Origin: Alteromonadaceae bacterium
GTDB taxonomy: Bacteria; Pseudomonadota; Gammaproteobacteria; Enterobacterales; Alteromonadaceae
DNA length: 64,000 nucleotides
Direction: 5' to 3'
Assembly (NCBI GenBank): GCA_016765535.1
Contig: JAESPQ010000022.1
Location: forward strand, 105,285-169,284
Shown: in pieces, positions 14,673 through 24,142 of the stretch
Position numbering within the stretch: the stretch's first letter is position 1
How the letters are laid out: each line of letters begins with the position of its first letter
Notes under the pieces: generated by a model
Told to the model about the DNA's origin: nothing
Database searches by the model: none
Seen by the model: only the letters and a program-made list of their open reading frames with translations
Program-made: the position numbers and the translations under genes

Positions 14673-15038
14673 ATGTGCGAAGAGATTGGGGCACCAAAGC
14701 CCTTCGAATTCCTCATGCAGGTAGCGAGCGGAACAGACCCACGTAACACCTCGCTAATCTACAATATGGTCGAAGCATTAGACGGGCAGAACGGCGAAGG
14801 CTGCGCCCCGGATGACTTTGATTGGATGGAACTAGTTGACGTTATTCGCGAGAAGTACAAGGGCGCGAAAGTGTCCATCGGTGAGTCTCAAGCAGCTACC
14901 AAACTCATTCTAGAATACACACATTCCAAGAAGCGTCAGACCGATTTAAACGGCGCTGCGGAAGGACAGCAAGAAATAGAAAAGCTGACAAAATCCGAAA
15001 TTCGAATGTTCACCAAGAAATTCAACCACGAGTATTAG
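14673..15038 (+). CDS. terS: Probable terminase small subunit
   Basis: A 121-residue mostly helical, acidic protein ending five bases before the large terminase gene. By position and size it should be the small terminase subunit that recognises phage DNA for packaging, but sequence similarity is not obvious. The ATG at 14673 has a weak ribosome site. The open frame continues upstream, and a strong AAGGGG lies before an ATC codon at 14643 that would add ten natural-looking residues (IKTLEEKIEA). The true start is therefore uncertain. Confidence 0.6.
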   Translation: MCEEIGAPKPFEFLMQVASGTDPRNTSLIYNMVEALDGQNGEGCAPDDFDWMELVDVIREKYKGAKVSIGESQAATKLILEYTHSKKRQTDLNGAAEGQQEIEKLTKSEIRMFTKKFNHEY

Positions 15039-15042
15039 ACCC

Positions 15043-16620
15043 ATGCCGTTAGCTGACAAGAACGACAAAATAGAAGAAGAGGTCAAGTGGACACGCAACG
15101 AAAAGCGGATGCTCAAGCATTTGCTATTGAATGATAACCTTGCGTATAGCCGATACTTCTTCAAGCACAGGGAAGCGATGAAGATGCTGATTAGTCCACA
15201 CCATTTGATTATGGCGGACACTTTAAGGAAAGTATTCACCGGGGAAATTAAACGACTCATTATTAACGTGCCACCGGGATACACAAAGACCGAGATGGCC
15301 GTTATCCTGTTTATGTCACAGGGCCTAGCAATCAACCCCAAGGCCAAGTTTATTCACGCGACTTACTCCGGCGATTTAGCATTAGAGAACAGCCAGAAAA
15401 CAAAAGATATTGTCATCTCTCCCGAGTTCCATGACCTCTTCGGTCTTAACGTCCGACAAGATTCTAAGTCCAAGAAGAAATGGTATACAGAAGAAGGCGG
15501 CGGTGTGTATGCGGTTGCTGCGGGTGGTGCGATTACTGGCTTCCGTGCAGGACGGTTCCAGTTAGGTTTTCAAGGTGCGTTTATCTTCGATGACCCGATT
15601 AAACCCGATGATGCGTACAGCCCAACGAAAAGGGCCAAGATTAACAACCGATTTATGAACACCTTTAAAAGTCGTCTTGCTCTTGAGAAAGAAACGCCGA
15701 TGATTCTTATCATGCAGCGTATCCACGAAGACGACCCAAGCGGTTATTTACTTACAGGCGGTACAGGTGAGAAGTGGCACCATTTGTTATTACCTACACC
15801 AATGCCACCGGGGCCCGTAAGCAAGTGGTATCCTAAAGAGTATACCCATGGCATACCTATTGAGTATGACCTCGAACCCGGGCCGCTGTGGCCCTTTAAG
15901 CATGATGCAGAAAAGCTCGTAGAGATGGAACGGACAGACCCATATACTACATCGTCGCAGTACGGCCAACGCCCTACACCTAAAGGCGGTACGATCTTTA
16001 AGGATGAATGGTGGAAGTATTGGACTGTGCTACCGAAAGATTTAGCGTATATGAGAATCTATGCGGATACAGCCCAGAAGAAAGAAGAACACAACGATTA
16101 CACGGTACTTCAAGCATGGGCATATTCGCCTAGCATGGGCATCATTTTAATTGAACAATTTCGTGGTAAGCTAGAGGCCCCGGAGTTAGAAAAAACCTTT
16201 GTCGAATTCTGGAATAAAATGACGGATTGGTGTAAGGCGCAGGGCATACGTTGCACCGTGGTAAAAGTGGAAGATAAATCGTCGGGGTCGAGTTTGATTC
16301 AGACCATTAAGAAAAAGACGCTAGTACCGATTAAAGGTATCCAGCGTTCTAAGGATAAAATCACTCGTGCTTACGGTGTGGTCCCACAGATTACAACGGG
16401 TAACGTTTGGCTACCACAAAACGCCGTTTGGATATTTGATTTTAAAGACGAGTGCCGTAAGTTCAGCCCGTTAATGGCACACAAACACGATGACCAAATT
16501 GACCCATTGATGGATGCAGTGGAAGATATGTTAATGAATAAAAACGTCGTGCCAGTTGGCGGCGAGTCACACACGCAAACAGATGATACCCCGGGGACAG
16601 ATTATGGCTACTATGGGTAA
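15043..16620 (+). CDS. terL: Terminase large subunit
   Basis: The 525-residue packaging motor. The ATPase domain carries a Walker A-type loop NVPPGYTKTE (residues 75-84) and Walker B FIFDDP (180-185). The C-terminal RNase H-like nuclease has MRIYADTA (337-344), an acidic site in VKVEDKSSGSS (407-417) and HDDQIDPLMD (482-491). The length suits the Terminase_6-type family. It would assemble on the portal, translocate DNA into the prohead and cut the concatemer. It follows the putative small subunit by five bases and overlaps the next small gene by 17 bases. It contains the only GATC noticed in the structural arm (15993). Confidence 0.95.
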   Translation: MPLADKNDKIEEEVKWTRNEKRMLKHLLLNDNLAYSRYFFKHREAMKMLISPHHLIMADTLRKVFTGEIKRLIINVPPGYTKTEMAVILFMSQGLAINPKAKFIHATYSGDLALENSQKTKDIVISPEFHDLFGLNVRQDSKSKKKWYTEEGGGVYAVAAGGAITGFRAGRFQLGFQGAFIFDDPIKPDDAYSPTKRAKINNRFMNTFKSRLALEKETPMILIMQRIHEDDPSGYLLTGGTGEKWHHLLLPTPMPPGPVSKWYPKEYTHGIPIEYDLEPGPLWPFKHDAEKLVEMERTDPYTTSSQYGQRPTPKGGTIFKDEWWKYWTVLPKDLAYMRIYADTAQKKEEHNDYTVLQAWAYSPSMGIILIEQFRGKLEAPELEKTFVEFWNKMTDWCKAQGIRCTVVKVEDKSSGSSLIQTIKKKTLVPIKGIQRSKDKITRAYGVVPQITTGNVWLPQNAVWIFDFKDECRKFSPLMAHKHDDQIDPLMDAVEDMLMNKNVVPVGGESHTQTDDTPGTDYGYYG

Positions 16621-16864
16621 TAAACCAGACTCAAAGCTTGAGGAAATATCCAAGAGCAATAAGGTCAAGCGGGACAAGTTGAAGGTCCCAATAAAGCTAA
16701 AGAAACGTCGCTGGTTAGAGCCACTAGTCTTCTTTATCAAAATATGGTGTATACTTAGGGGCAGAGGGCCGAGCAAAGCTACTGTTAATTGGCTAGCGAA
16801 GTACGGCATCAAACAAACCATCGGAAAAGTAGGGGCAGGTAATGGCGAAGAAAAAAGTAAATAA
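16604..16864 (+). CDS. Small basic protein between terminase and portal, 86 aa
   Basis: Starts MATMGNKPDSKLEEISKS, Lys-rich, with one weakly hydrophobic stretch (WLEPLVFFIKIWCILRGRG, about residues 36-54). Overlaps terL by 17 and the portal gene by 23 bases, so it is translationally embedded. Function unknown; possibly a packaging or head accessory protein. Confidence 0.55.
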   Translation: MATMGNKPDSKLEEISKSNKVKRDKLKVPIKLKKRRWLEPLVFFIKIWCILRGRGPSKATVNWLAKYGIKQTIGKVGAGNGEEKSK

Positions 16865-18266
16865 AAAGCTCGACACAGGCGGGGGCGATAAAGGCAGTAA
16901 AAGCCTTTTTGACAATAAGGGCTCCCCCGGCTTTGCGAGTTATAACGGCTTTATCGAGGAGAAAGAGAAACACCCCTCGTTAATTGGCGCGAAGAAGTTC
17001 ATAACTTATAGTGATATGCTCGCTAATACGTCCATTGTGGGCGCAGGGGTGCGATATTTCCTTAACTTAATATCTAAGGCACAGTGGAATGTAGAACCGT
17101 TTGACGATAGCCCAGAGGCGCTAGAATACGCGGAGCTGTTAGAATCGGCTATACATGATATGGAAACCCCGTGGTATCGTATTGTGCGACGTTCAGCAAT
17201 GTACCGCTTCTATGGTTTCAGTATACAAGAGTGGATACTTAAACGCCGAATAGACGGTCGCTTAGGTTTCAAGGATATTGAGCCACGACCACAGCATACT
17301 ATCGAACGCTGGGACATCGAAAACGGGCGAGTAATCGGCGTAGTACAACGCGACGCGCAAGACTTTTCAGAGGTATACCTAGACATAAACTGGCTAGTAT
17401 ATATCACGGATGACAGTATCACCGATGTACCAGAAGGTATCGGCCTGTTTCGTCACATTGTAGAAACGGTTGAGAAGCTAAAACGCTATGAGCAGTTAGA
17501 AGCGTTCGGCTTTGAAACAGACCTACGCGGTATCCCGATTGTTAAAGCCCCGTTAGAAGATTTAGCCGATTTAGTAAGCCGCGGTGAGATAACCCCGGCA
17601 GAGCGTAATATTATATTACAACCGCTCAAGAACTTTGTCGCGAATCATATCAAGAGTGCTAAGTTAGGCATGATGATAGATTCTAGCACGTACAAGAGCA
17701 AGGACACGGCGGAATCGGTATCACCTACGCCCAAGTGGGACGTAGAACTATTAAAGGGCTCTAGCACATCACAGGACGCCATAGCGGTAGCGATTAACAG
17801 ACTTAACCACGAGATTGCACGTTTACTCGGTGTTGAAGCGTTATTACTGGGTGCCGACGGCCGTGGTTCAGAAGCGTTATCGCGTGATAAATCACAGAAC
17901 TTCTTTTTAATTGTTGATTCTACATTAATGGAGTTGGCAGAATCTTATAAGAAGTCTATAGTTACAGTACTAGGCGAACAGAACGGCATGGACTTGCAGA
18001 AGAAACCAAGCTTTAAACCCGAAGCGATTAAATTTAAAGACGTTGAAGAAATTACAACGGCCCTTAAAGACCTTGCAAGTGCAGGCGCTCCGATTATGGC
18101 TGATGACCCTATTATTAACGAGATACGCGATTTACTTGGCACCTCACGTATTGACGTAGTAAAGATTCTTCAAGACCTAGCGGTAAATACTGACCACAAT
18201 TCAGACCACCCAAAAGACGACGATGAAATAGCAGCAGAAGTCGATAAACTATTAGGAGGTAAATAA
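16842..18266 (+). CDS. Portal protein (Mu gp29/DUF935-like)
   Basis: A 474-residue protein directly after the terminase and before head-completion genes. The N-terminal region has DMLANTSIVGAGVRYFLNLI and an AQWNVEPFDDSPEALEYAEL stretch typical of DUF935-type portals. It continues with RIVRRSAMYRFYGFSIQEWI and, in the C-terminal half, AVAINRLNHEIARLLGVEAL. Portals form a dodecameric ring at one capsid vertex, serving as entry channel for DNA and docking site for terminase and neck. The start at 16842 lies inside the previous gene, and its stop overlaps the next start. Confidence 0.9.
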   Translation: MAKKKVNKKLDTGGGDKGSKSLFDNKGSPGFASYNGFIEEKEKHPSLIGAKKFITYSDMLANTSIVGAGVRYFLNLISKAQWNVEPFDDSPEALEYAELLESAIHDMETPWYRIVRRSAMYRFYGFSIQEWILKRRIDGRLGFKDIEPRPQHTIERWDIENGRVIGVVQRDAQDFSEVYLDINWLVYITDDSITDVPEGIGLFRHIVETVEKLKRYEQLEAFGFETDLRGIPIVKAPLEDLADLVSRGEITPAERNIILQPLKNFVANHIKSAKLGMMIDSSTYKSKDTAESVSPTPKWDVELLKGSSTSQDAIAVAINRLNHEIARLLGVEALLLGADGRGSEALSRDKSQNFFLIVDSTLMELAESYKKSIVTVLGEQNGMDLQKKPSFKPEAIKFKDVEEITTALKDLASAGAPIMADDPIINEIRDLLGTSRIDVVKILQDLAVNTDHNSDHPKDDDEIAAEVDKLLGGK

Positions 18267-18817
18267 TGGCATTAGTCGTAGGCACAAATAGTTACGCACC
18301 CCGAGCGGACGCGGACACGTACTTCGCAGACTCTATCCGGGCAGCGCAGTGGATTGCGTTTAGCGAACCTCTACGTGATTCGGGAATGGTGGAAGCCACC
18401 CGAGTTTTCGAGCGTCAGCGTTGGCGCGGGGAGAAAGAAATTAGTACACAGACGTTAGCGTTTGGCCGTACGGGTCTAACAGGTAAAGAGGGTGAATCAG
18501 TTACACCCGCACAGTCCCTATTAGATATAAGCGAAGCCCAATTCGAATACGCGCTTGCACTGTTAGTGGACGCGTCGGTATTGGAAAGCAACGACGCCAC
18601 GGGCTCTAACGTTAAGAGTCTGAAAGCAGGTTCAGCAGCGATGGAGTTCTTCCGGGTTACGACGGGCACAAGGTTCCCGGTCATTGTTACTGACATTATC
18701 GGTCAATATCTGTTAGGCAGCGCAGCAGCACTCGGGGTAACTCCGTGTGTCAGTGGAACAGATGTAGAAAGTGGCTTCACGGACCGCGACCAGTTTGGAT
18801 TTAGGGAGCCCCTATAA
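18266..18817 (+). CDS. Head-tail connector (DnaT-like adaptor family)
   Basis: A 183-residue protein starting MALVVGTNSYAPRADADTYF, a start pattern characteristic of the so-called DnaT-like phage proteins that act as head-tail adaptors rather than in replication (recalled family knowledge). Helical: AQWIAFSEPLRDSGMVEATR and AQFEYALALLVDASVLES follow. Overlaps portal and next gene by one base each, as expected for a tightly coupled neck cluster. Confidence 0.75.
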   Translation: MALVVGTNSYAPRADADTYFADSIRAAQWIAFSEPLRDSGMVEATRVFERQRWRGEKEISTQTLAFGRTGLTGKEGESVTPAQSLLDISEAQFEYALALLVDASVLESNDATGSNVKSLKAGSAAMEFFRVTTGTRFPVIVTDIIGQYLLGSAAALGVTPCVSGTDVESGFTDRDQFGFREPL

Positions 18818-19191
18818 TGTCTCATTTACCCAATATATTTAATGCGAATATCGCCCAGCTACTAAACAAGAACATGGGGCAATTAGTGTTCCCACTTACC
18901 CTTAAAAAGGTAGTGGCGACCCGTGACCCTAGTGACTCTACAAAGCAAATAGAAGTTGTTACAGAGCACCCCGGGAGGGGCTTCGTAGATGACAACGCAC
19001 TTAGGTTCCGTAGTGGGACCACGACACAGTTCAGCGAAAAAAGTATCGCTATCTTAGGCGACAGTCTACCCGATAATATCATCCCAGAACCGGGCGACCT
19101 TATCTTCATCGAAAACGAGGACCATACAATCGCAGAAAACGGCGTAGTGCGGGACCCGGCGGGGGCGTTGTTCGAATGTGTAGTCGAGTAG
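18817..19191 (+). CDS. Probable head-closure / connector protein
   Basis: A 124-residue, strand-rich protein (LTLKKVVATRDPSDSTKQIE, later PEPGDLIFIENEDHTI) in the position of the head-completion or stopper protein. Similarity is by position and style only. Overlaps the minor head protein gene by 16 bases. Confidence 0.6.
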   Translation: MSHLPNIFNANIAQLLNKNMGQLVFPLTLKKVVATRDPSDSTKQIEVVTEHPGRGFVDDNALRFRSGTTTQFSEKSIAILGDSLPDNIIPEPGDLIFIENEDHTIAENGVVRDPAGALFECVVE

Positions 19192-20174
19192 AGAAGCAGG
19201 ACGACCTAGACCCACTATCGCGTATAGAGGGCCTAGTAAGTCGGTTCGAGTCGGACTTCACCGCAGCGTTCCTAGTACTCATGGGCACCATTAAAAGTGA
19301 ACTAGTATTAAGCGAGATAGCGGACCTAATCGAGCAGGGCCTATTAACCCAAGCCCTCGAAAAGGTGGAACAGTCCATAGCTAAGTTCTCTGACGTGGTG
19401 GTAACAGCTATCGCCGCGTCGGGTGCGAGTACAGCAGAGTTTCTACAGTCGGCGCTCAAGGTGGTAGTAAGCTTTGACCAGACTAACGAAAATGCTGTAA
19501 GCGCAATGCGTGATACTAAATTACGAATCATGCAGGGCCTTAGCACAACGCAGATGCAAACAATACGGGAGACATTAATCGAAGGCATTACTAATGGCGA
19601 TAACCCTCTACAACAAGCGCGACGGTTCCGGGATGCTATCGGGCTAACGCCTAACCAGAATAAAGCGGTCGCGTCGTACCGTAGAGCACTTGAGAGCAAT
19701 AGCGCGGCAGCGTTAAATAGGGCGCTACGTGATGCAAGGTTTGACCGAACGGTGGAGAACGCGCTATCTTCGGGGGACCCCTTATCAGCGAAACAAATTG
19801 ATAAGATGGTCAATCGCTACATTGAACGTAGTGTAAGACACCGAGCGGAAGTGATAGCACGAACCGAAGCACTAGCGGCAGCGCACAAGGGTAACAACCT
19901 TATGTACGACCAAGCGATAGCAACGGGCATCCTTGAAAGGGAAAGGCTGTTACGAACGTGGAACCGGGCGAAAGATGACCGGGTCCGTGATACTCACGAC
20001 GGTATGCAGGGACAACAGCGGGGCTTTGGCGTAGAGTTTATGTCAGACGCAGGCGTATTGCTCATGTACCCGGGGGACGAAAACGCACCGGGTAAGGAAA
20101 CGATACAATGCCGTTGTTTAGTAACGACGAGACTTTTACCAATAGGCCAAGTGGCCGGAGTAACAATACTATGA
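19176..20174 (+). CDS. Minor head protein, Mu gpF-like head morphogenesis
   Basis: A 332-residue protein whose C-terminus carries the hallmark of the gpF/SPP1 gp7 family: HRAEVIARTEALAAAHKGNN (about 229-248), TWNRAKDDRVRDTHDGM, and a closing segment with GDENAPGKETIQCRCLV. The N-terminal two thirds are helical. In related phages the protein binds portal and DNA inside the prohead. The gene starts inside the previous gene. Confidence 0.9.
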   Translation: MCSRVEKQDDLDPLSRIEGLVSRFESDFTAAFLVLMGTIKSELVLSEIADLIEQGLLTQALEKVEQSIAKFSDVVVTAIAASGASTAEFLQSALKVVVSFDQTNENAVSAMRDTKLRIMQGLSTTQMQTIRETLIEGITNGDNPLQQARRFRDAIGLTPNQNKAVASYRRALESNSAAALNRALRDARFDRTVENALSSGDPLSAKQIDKMVNRYIERSVRHRAEVIARTEALAAAHKGNNLMYDQAIATGILERERLLRTWNRAKDDRVRDTHDGMQGQQRGFGVEFMSDAGVLLMYPGDENAPGKETIQCRCLVTTRLLPIGQVAGVTIL

Positions 20175-20605
20175 GTAATGAAAAGCAGTACAAGTCCAGC
20201 GGGGACGTGTTCAAGCAGGATGCAAACCAGCAGATTATTGGTGGGTGGTTCAGCGTGTTCAAGATAGACGGCCAAGAAGTAATGGACAGTGATAACGAAG
20301 CCGTTGACATCGCTAGTTACCGCAAGGTATTCGTGGAGTTCTCGAAAGAGTACCGTAGCGCGAACTTTGACCACGCGGGCGAGTCAGTGGGCACCCTCAT
20401 TGATAATATCTTGATTGACACCGAAGAATTCGCTAAAATGCTAGTTCATGAAATAACAGGTATCCCAGTTGACGACATCCCAGTGCAGAAGCTAGGGCAC
20501 TTCGGAAGTTTTCAAATCCCCAACGTAGACGACTACGAAGATGCTATCAAGAACAAGTTAATGTTCAGCATTGAAGGTAGTTGCACCCGAGAGGTTATAG
20601 AATAA
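20171..20605 (+). CDS. XkdF-like putative prohead protease
   Basis: 144 residues starting MSNEKQYKSSGDVFKQDANQ. IIGGWFSVFKIDGQEVMDSD and then RSANFDHAGESVGTLIDN resemble XkdF-type phage proteins annotated as putative serine proteases. Catalytic residues were not confirmed. The start at 20171 forms an ATGA overlap with the preceding stop, preferred over the longer frame to 20108. Likely processes scaffold or capsid. Confidence 0.65.
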   Translation: MSNEKQYKSSGDVFKQDANQQIIGGWFSVFKIDGQEVMDSDNEAVDIASYRKVFVEFSKEYRSANFDHAGESVGTLIDNILIDTEEFAKMLVHEITGIPVDDIPVQKLGHFGSFQIPNVDDYEDAIKNKLMFSIEGSCTREVIE

Positions 20606-21801
20606 TGGCACCACGCAAAAACGTAAACAAATTGACCCCGCATAGCGATGGATTACCCCGTCGTATGGTGATGACTAAGCTAACTGCGGTTGCCCTCACG
20701 GCCCGTGGTGCTAACCCTCACGCGGACGTTACCTTCTTTAAGTCGCACAAAGGTGATACTATTAGCACAGTAGGTAAGAGCGGCGACCTAGTTGACTTAC
20801 TAACTAGTTCCGATAATGGGCATCAACATGGCATCCGTGTGCGGTTCTATGAAGATGGCCTATACTTGGATGTGGGATACGCAAGCGGTGACGCAGCGGA
20901 CTCGTCGCACTTTCATTCCGTCGTTATCGACGCAGCGGGTAACTTCGTTGTAAGTGAAAACAACGGCCATACGCACGACATATCCGCAGTGGATGTGCAA
21001 AGCTTCCTTTTAGGCTCACTAAACAAAACCTTTGATTATTTGCAAGAACATGGTAATGTTAGCGACTTGGAAGACAGTTTAATCAAGACCACTGCATTTA
21101 AAACACTTGGAGAAGACCGAATGACTTTAGAAGAGCAACTAGCGAAAGCTAAAAAAGACTTAACGGCGTCGCGAGCAGCGTTGAAAACTGCGGTAGCATT
21201 AGGTGGTCTTACGGACACCGAAAAATCGCATCACGCTAAACTTGGCGAAGCAGGTAAGGAAACGTTCTTAGGTAAATCAGCTACAGAACGTAACATAGAC
21301 ATCGAAGAAGCATTAAAAGCTGACCCGGTAGTGTATACCTCCGATGACGGTGTAGAGTTCCGCAAGTCGGATGACTCACGCATGGTACAAATGGCTAAGA
21401 CGAACGACATTTTAGCTAAACGCCTTAATACCGAAATGGAAGCGGGCTCAGTAGCTAAATTCGAAAAACGTGCCGAAGACGAACTCGGTAACTTAACAGG
21501 TACAGTTGAAACACGCGCAGCCATCCTCAAGTCAATTGACGCTATCGAAGATGAAGCGGTACGCACCGAAGCAATGAAAACGCTTACTGCTAAAAACGTA
21601 TCTAATAGCGGTGCATTTGTAGCTAAAGGCAAGGGCGGTCCATCGTCAGTTAGTGCAGGCGGTTCAGCCGATGACCAACTAGACGTATTAGCTAAAGAGC
21701 ACATGACCGCGAACACTGGTTCATCGTTTGCGAAAAGCTATCAAGCAGTCCTAGAGACACCCGCGGGTGAAGCCCTTTACAACGAAAGCATAAACGCTTA
21801 A
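20605..21801 (+). CDS. Probable scaffolding / head assembly protein, 398 aa
   Basis: Starts MAPRKNVNKLTPHSDGLPRR by a TAATG overlap with the protease-like gene. The first 160 residues contain histidine-rich strand segments (NGHQHGIRV, SHFHSVVIDA, NNGHTHDI). A coiled-coil (about 170-205: LEEQLAKAKKDLTASRAALK) and a long charged helical region follow. Protease then coiled-coil protein then capsid is the usual order for scaffold genes, so a scaffold role is inferred. The His pairs may bind metal. Confidence 0.65.
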   Translation: MAPRKNVNKLTPHSDGLPRRMVMTKLTAVALTARGANPHADVTFFKSHKGDTISTVGKSGDLVDLLTSSDNGHQHGIRVRFYEDGLYLDVGYASGDAADSSHFHSVVIDAAGNFVVSENNGHTHDISAVDVQSFLLGSLNKTFDYLQEHGNVSDLEDSLIKTTAFKTLGEDRMTLEEQLAKAKKDLTASRAALKTAVALGGLTDTEKSHHAKLGEAGKETFLGKSATERNIDIEEALKADPVVYTSDDGVEFRKSDDSRMVQMAKTNDILAKRLNTEMEAGSVAKFEKRAEDELGNLTGTVETRAAILKSIDAIEDEAVRTEAMKTLTAKNVSNSGAFVAKGKGGPSSVSAGGSADDQLDVLAKEHMTANTGSSFAKSYQAVLETPAGEALYNESINA

Positions 21802-21827
21802 GTTTAACCAGATTGGAGAGTAAATAA

Positions 21828-22220
21828 ATGGCAACAGTAAACGCAACAGTCGCAATTTCGCTAATCGCATCAGCGGACTTAAAAGCAAACCAGTTCCGCT
21901 TCGTTAACGTAAATTCTAGCGGCGAAACAATCGCAATTACCGGAGTCGGTGAACGCGTTGTCGGTCTACAAGAAGACAAGCCCGGTGAAGCGACAGGGCT
22001 AGCGGGCGAAACGTCTGAGGTATCTATCTCAGGTGTTGTAAAAGTAATCGCAGGCGCTACGGTAGCAGCGGGTCAAGAAGTTAAATGTGACGCAGTAGGT
22101 CGTGTAATCGACGCAACGAGTCGAGTAGTTACGCACTTTGTAGTCGGCACAGCATTAACAGGCGGTGCAGTGGGCGAGCTAATTGAAGTACTGATTAGCA
22201 AATATCAGCAAGCGGTATAA
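21828..22220 (+). CDS. Capsid decoration-like protein, 130 aa
   Basis: Small Ala/Val/Thr-rich beta protein (FVNVNSSGETIAITGVGERV, AGATVAAGQEVKCDAVGRVI) of the type found between scaffold and major capsid genes (DUF2190-like decoration or head-fibre proteins; recalled). GGAGAG precedes the start. Confidence 0.7.
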   Translation: MATVNATVAISLIASADLKANQFRFVNVNSSGETIAITGVGERVVGLQEDKPGEATGLAGETSEVSISGVVKVIAGATVAAGQEVKCDAVGRVIDATSRVVTHFVVGTALTGGAVGELIEVLISKYQQAV

Positions 22221-22260
22221 ACCTAACCTAATTTAATAAGAGCTATAGGAGCTTTGATTT

Positions 22261-23256
22261 ATGAATCCAACTAAAGGCGACGTCCATGTAAACCGCCCCT
22301 TGACCAACATCTCGGTAGCGTATTTACAAGACCAAAAGAACTTTATTGCTGACTCAATCTTCCCGAACATCCCGGTAAGTAAACAGTCAGACCTTTACTT
22401 CATGTACGACCGTGGTTTCTTTAACCGTGATGAAATGAAAGAACGTGCGCCGGGTACAGAATCAGCGGGTGGTGATTACACCATCGAAGTTGATACACCG
22501 TACTACGCTCGTGTGTATTCGTTCCATCATGATATTCCTGACCAACGCCGTGCGAACACTGATTCGGAATTAGCCCCGGATAGAGAAGCAACGGAACTAG
22601 TTACGCGTAAAGGTTTAATCCGACGCGAAACGTTATGGGTTTCTAAGTTCTTCAAAGCAGGCGTGTGGACTAATGACCGTACAGGTGTTGACTCAGCGCC
22701 CGTTGCAGGTACTTCTACACTGCGTTGGAATGATGACGCTAGTACGCCAATTGAAGATATTCGTGCATCGAAAACGATTGTGTTAGAAAGCACAGGTTTT
22801 GAGCCGAATACTTTGGTACTAGGTCAGAAAGTTGTTGATGCGTTATCAGACCATCCTGATATTGTTGACCGCGTTAAATACGGTCAGACTGCGAATGGTC
22901 CCGCGATGATTGAATTGTCAGAACTTGTGGCACTATTCAAAATCCCACGTATCTTCGTAATGAAGTCTATCGTAAATACTGCGAAAGAAGGTGCCGCTAA
23001 CGTGCATAGCTTCATCGGTGGTGCTCACGCATTGCTAGTGTACTCTGCGCCAACTCCGGGCCTTATGACCCCGTCAGGTGGTTACACGTTCTCATGGACT
23101 GGCTTCTTAGGTGCCCAACCACAGGGACAACGTATTAAACGTTTCCGTATGGAGAACCTAGCGTCTGACCGTGTTGAAATTGATATGGCCTTCGACCAGA
23201 AGTTAATCTCTGCGGACCTTGGCTTCTTCTTCGACGGTATCGTGAAAGAAGTATAA
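22261..23256 (+). CDS. Major capsid protein
   Basis: A 331-residue protein in the major-capsid position, followed by a strong terminator. It begins with an N-arm (NPTKGDVHVNRPLTNISVAY) and then FIADSIFPNIPVSKQSDLYF, a phrase typical of Mu gpT/HK97-fold capsids of this group. A PFAP-like later part (LSDHPDIVDRVKYG, IPRIFVMKSIVNTAKEG) follows. It would form the T-number lattice of the head. AGGAGC lies upstream of the start. Confidence 0.88.
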   Translation: MNPTKGDVHVNRPLTNISVAYLQDQKNFIADSIFPNIPVSKQSDLYFMYDRGFFNRDEMKERAPGTESAGGDYTIEVDTPYYARVYSFHHDIPDQRRANTDSELAPDREATELVTRKGLIRRETLWVSKFFKAGVWTNDRTGVDSAPVAGTSTLRWNDDASTPIEDIRASKTIVLESTGFEPNTLVLGQKVVDALSDHPDIVDRVKYGQTANGPAMIELSELVALFKIPRIFVMKSIVNTAKEGAANVHSFIGGAHALLVYSAPTPGLMTPSGGYTFSWTGFLGAQPQGQRIKRFRMENLASDRVEIDMAFDQKLISADLGFFFDGIVKEV

Positions 23257-23278
23257 CCTGTAAAGGTTTAATGACTAT

Positions 23279-23315
23279 AGGCCCTCTACGCAAAGTTTAG
23301 GGCCTTTATTTTTTC
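23279..23315 (+). terminator. Rho-independent terminator after the major capsid gene
   Basis: AGGCCCT (23279-23285), 13-base loop, AGGGCCT (23299-23305), then TTATTTTTT. Confidence 0.9.
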
Positions 23316-23335
23316 TAAGATAAGGTAATATCATT

Positions 23336-23755
23336 ATGGCACAACGCCCAGAATTCAATAGCCGTCAAAAATTCGTAGTATTCCGTGATTTAAAATTCGC
23401 AGGCCGTACGTTCCTAGAGGGTCAAGAGTTCCCTTGGCGTTCGATTGGCTGTAGCGTACGTCGTCTTAATCAGATGTATAAAGCGCGTAAGTTGAACATG
23501 CTAGATGCACAAGAACCCGTGACAGAAGAAAAGCTATTAGCAATGGAACCCGAAGTTAAACCAGTAGTAAAAGAAGTAGTTAAACCTGTAGTAAAAGAAG
23601 TTGTGAAAGAAGTCGTGAAAGAAGTCGTGAAAGAAGTTGTGGACACGTCCGAAGAAGACAAAAAACCCGAGCTTTCTGACGAAGAAAAGAAAGCAAAGAA
23701 AGCGGCTCGACGTAAAGCAGCACGTAAAGCAGCCAAACTAGCCAAAGGGGAGTAA
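23336..23755 (+). CDS. Head-region protein with KEVV repeats, 139 aa
   Basis: N-terminal 60 residues look like a small beta domain of head-associated proteins (FRDLKFAGRTFLEGQEFPW). Then follows a tandem repeat, residues about 74-101, of units like VVKEVVKP/VVKE, and an Ala/Lys-rich basic tail (KKAARRKAARKAAKLAK). The repeat should form a charged rod or coiled helix. The tail could touch packaged DNA. Function inferred only from position. Confidence 0.65.
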   Translation: MAQRPEFNSRQKFVVFRDLKFAGRTFLEGQEFPWRSIGCSVRRLNQMYKARKLNMLDAQEPVTEEKLLAMEPEVKPVVKEVVKPVVKEVVKEVVKEVVKEVVDTSEEDKKPELSDEEKKAKKAARRKAARKAAKLAKGE

Positions 23756-23762
23756 CTGAACT

Positions 23763-24131
23763 ATGAGTAAAGCATATACGCATTTATTGAAACATAGACT
23801 ACGCACAGGGCAGGTAATCGCCCTCGCTGCGGGCGCAGCCACATTAACGCTGGACGTGGACCCCTCGTACCGTCATTCGTTCGCTGCGGTGGAATACTAT
23901 AGCGATGCCTTGGGGGCCACTCAAGTCGTCCCCTCGGCAGGCACAGAGACTTTTACGCTCATATCGCCGTTACTCCCTACCGCGGAGCAGGTCTTTACAG
24001 ATAACACGTCAAACTCTGCCGATGAACAAACGGTAAGTTGGGCATTTAATATCGTTACGGTCAAGGCTGTACTAGCCGGGGTCGTTGGTGCGACACATTG
24101 CCGCATTAGATTCATTGGTAACATTAGCTAA
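23763..24131 (+). CDS. Putative structural protein, 122 aa
   Basis: Not recognised. Beta-rich, Thr/Ala-rich (GQVIALAAGAATLTLDVD; later TVSWAFNIVTVKAVLAGVVG). It lies in a cluster of four likely surface proteins between capsid and neck genes. Confidence 0.6.
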   Translation: MSKAYTHLLKHRLRTGQVIALAAGAATLTLDVDPSYRHSFAAVEYYSDALGATQVVPSAGTETFTLISPLLPTAEQVFTDNTSNSADEQTVSWAFNIVTVKAVLAGVVGATHCRIRFIGNIS

Positions 24132-24142
24132 GGGGGTATTCT

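Noticed and set aside
18266-18817. DnaT replication protein
   Set aside because: The family name is misleading; position between portal and head-closure genes indicates a connector.
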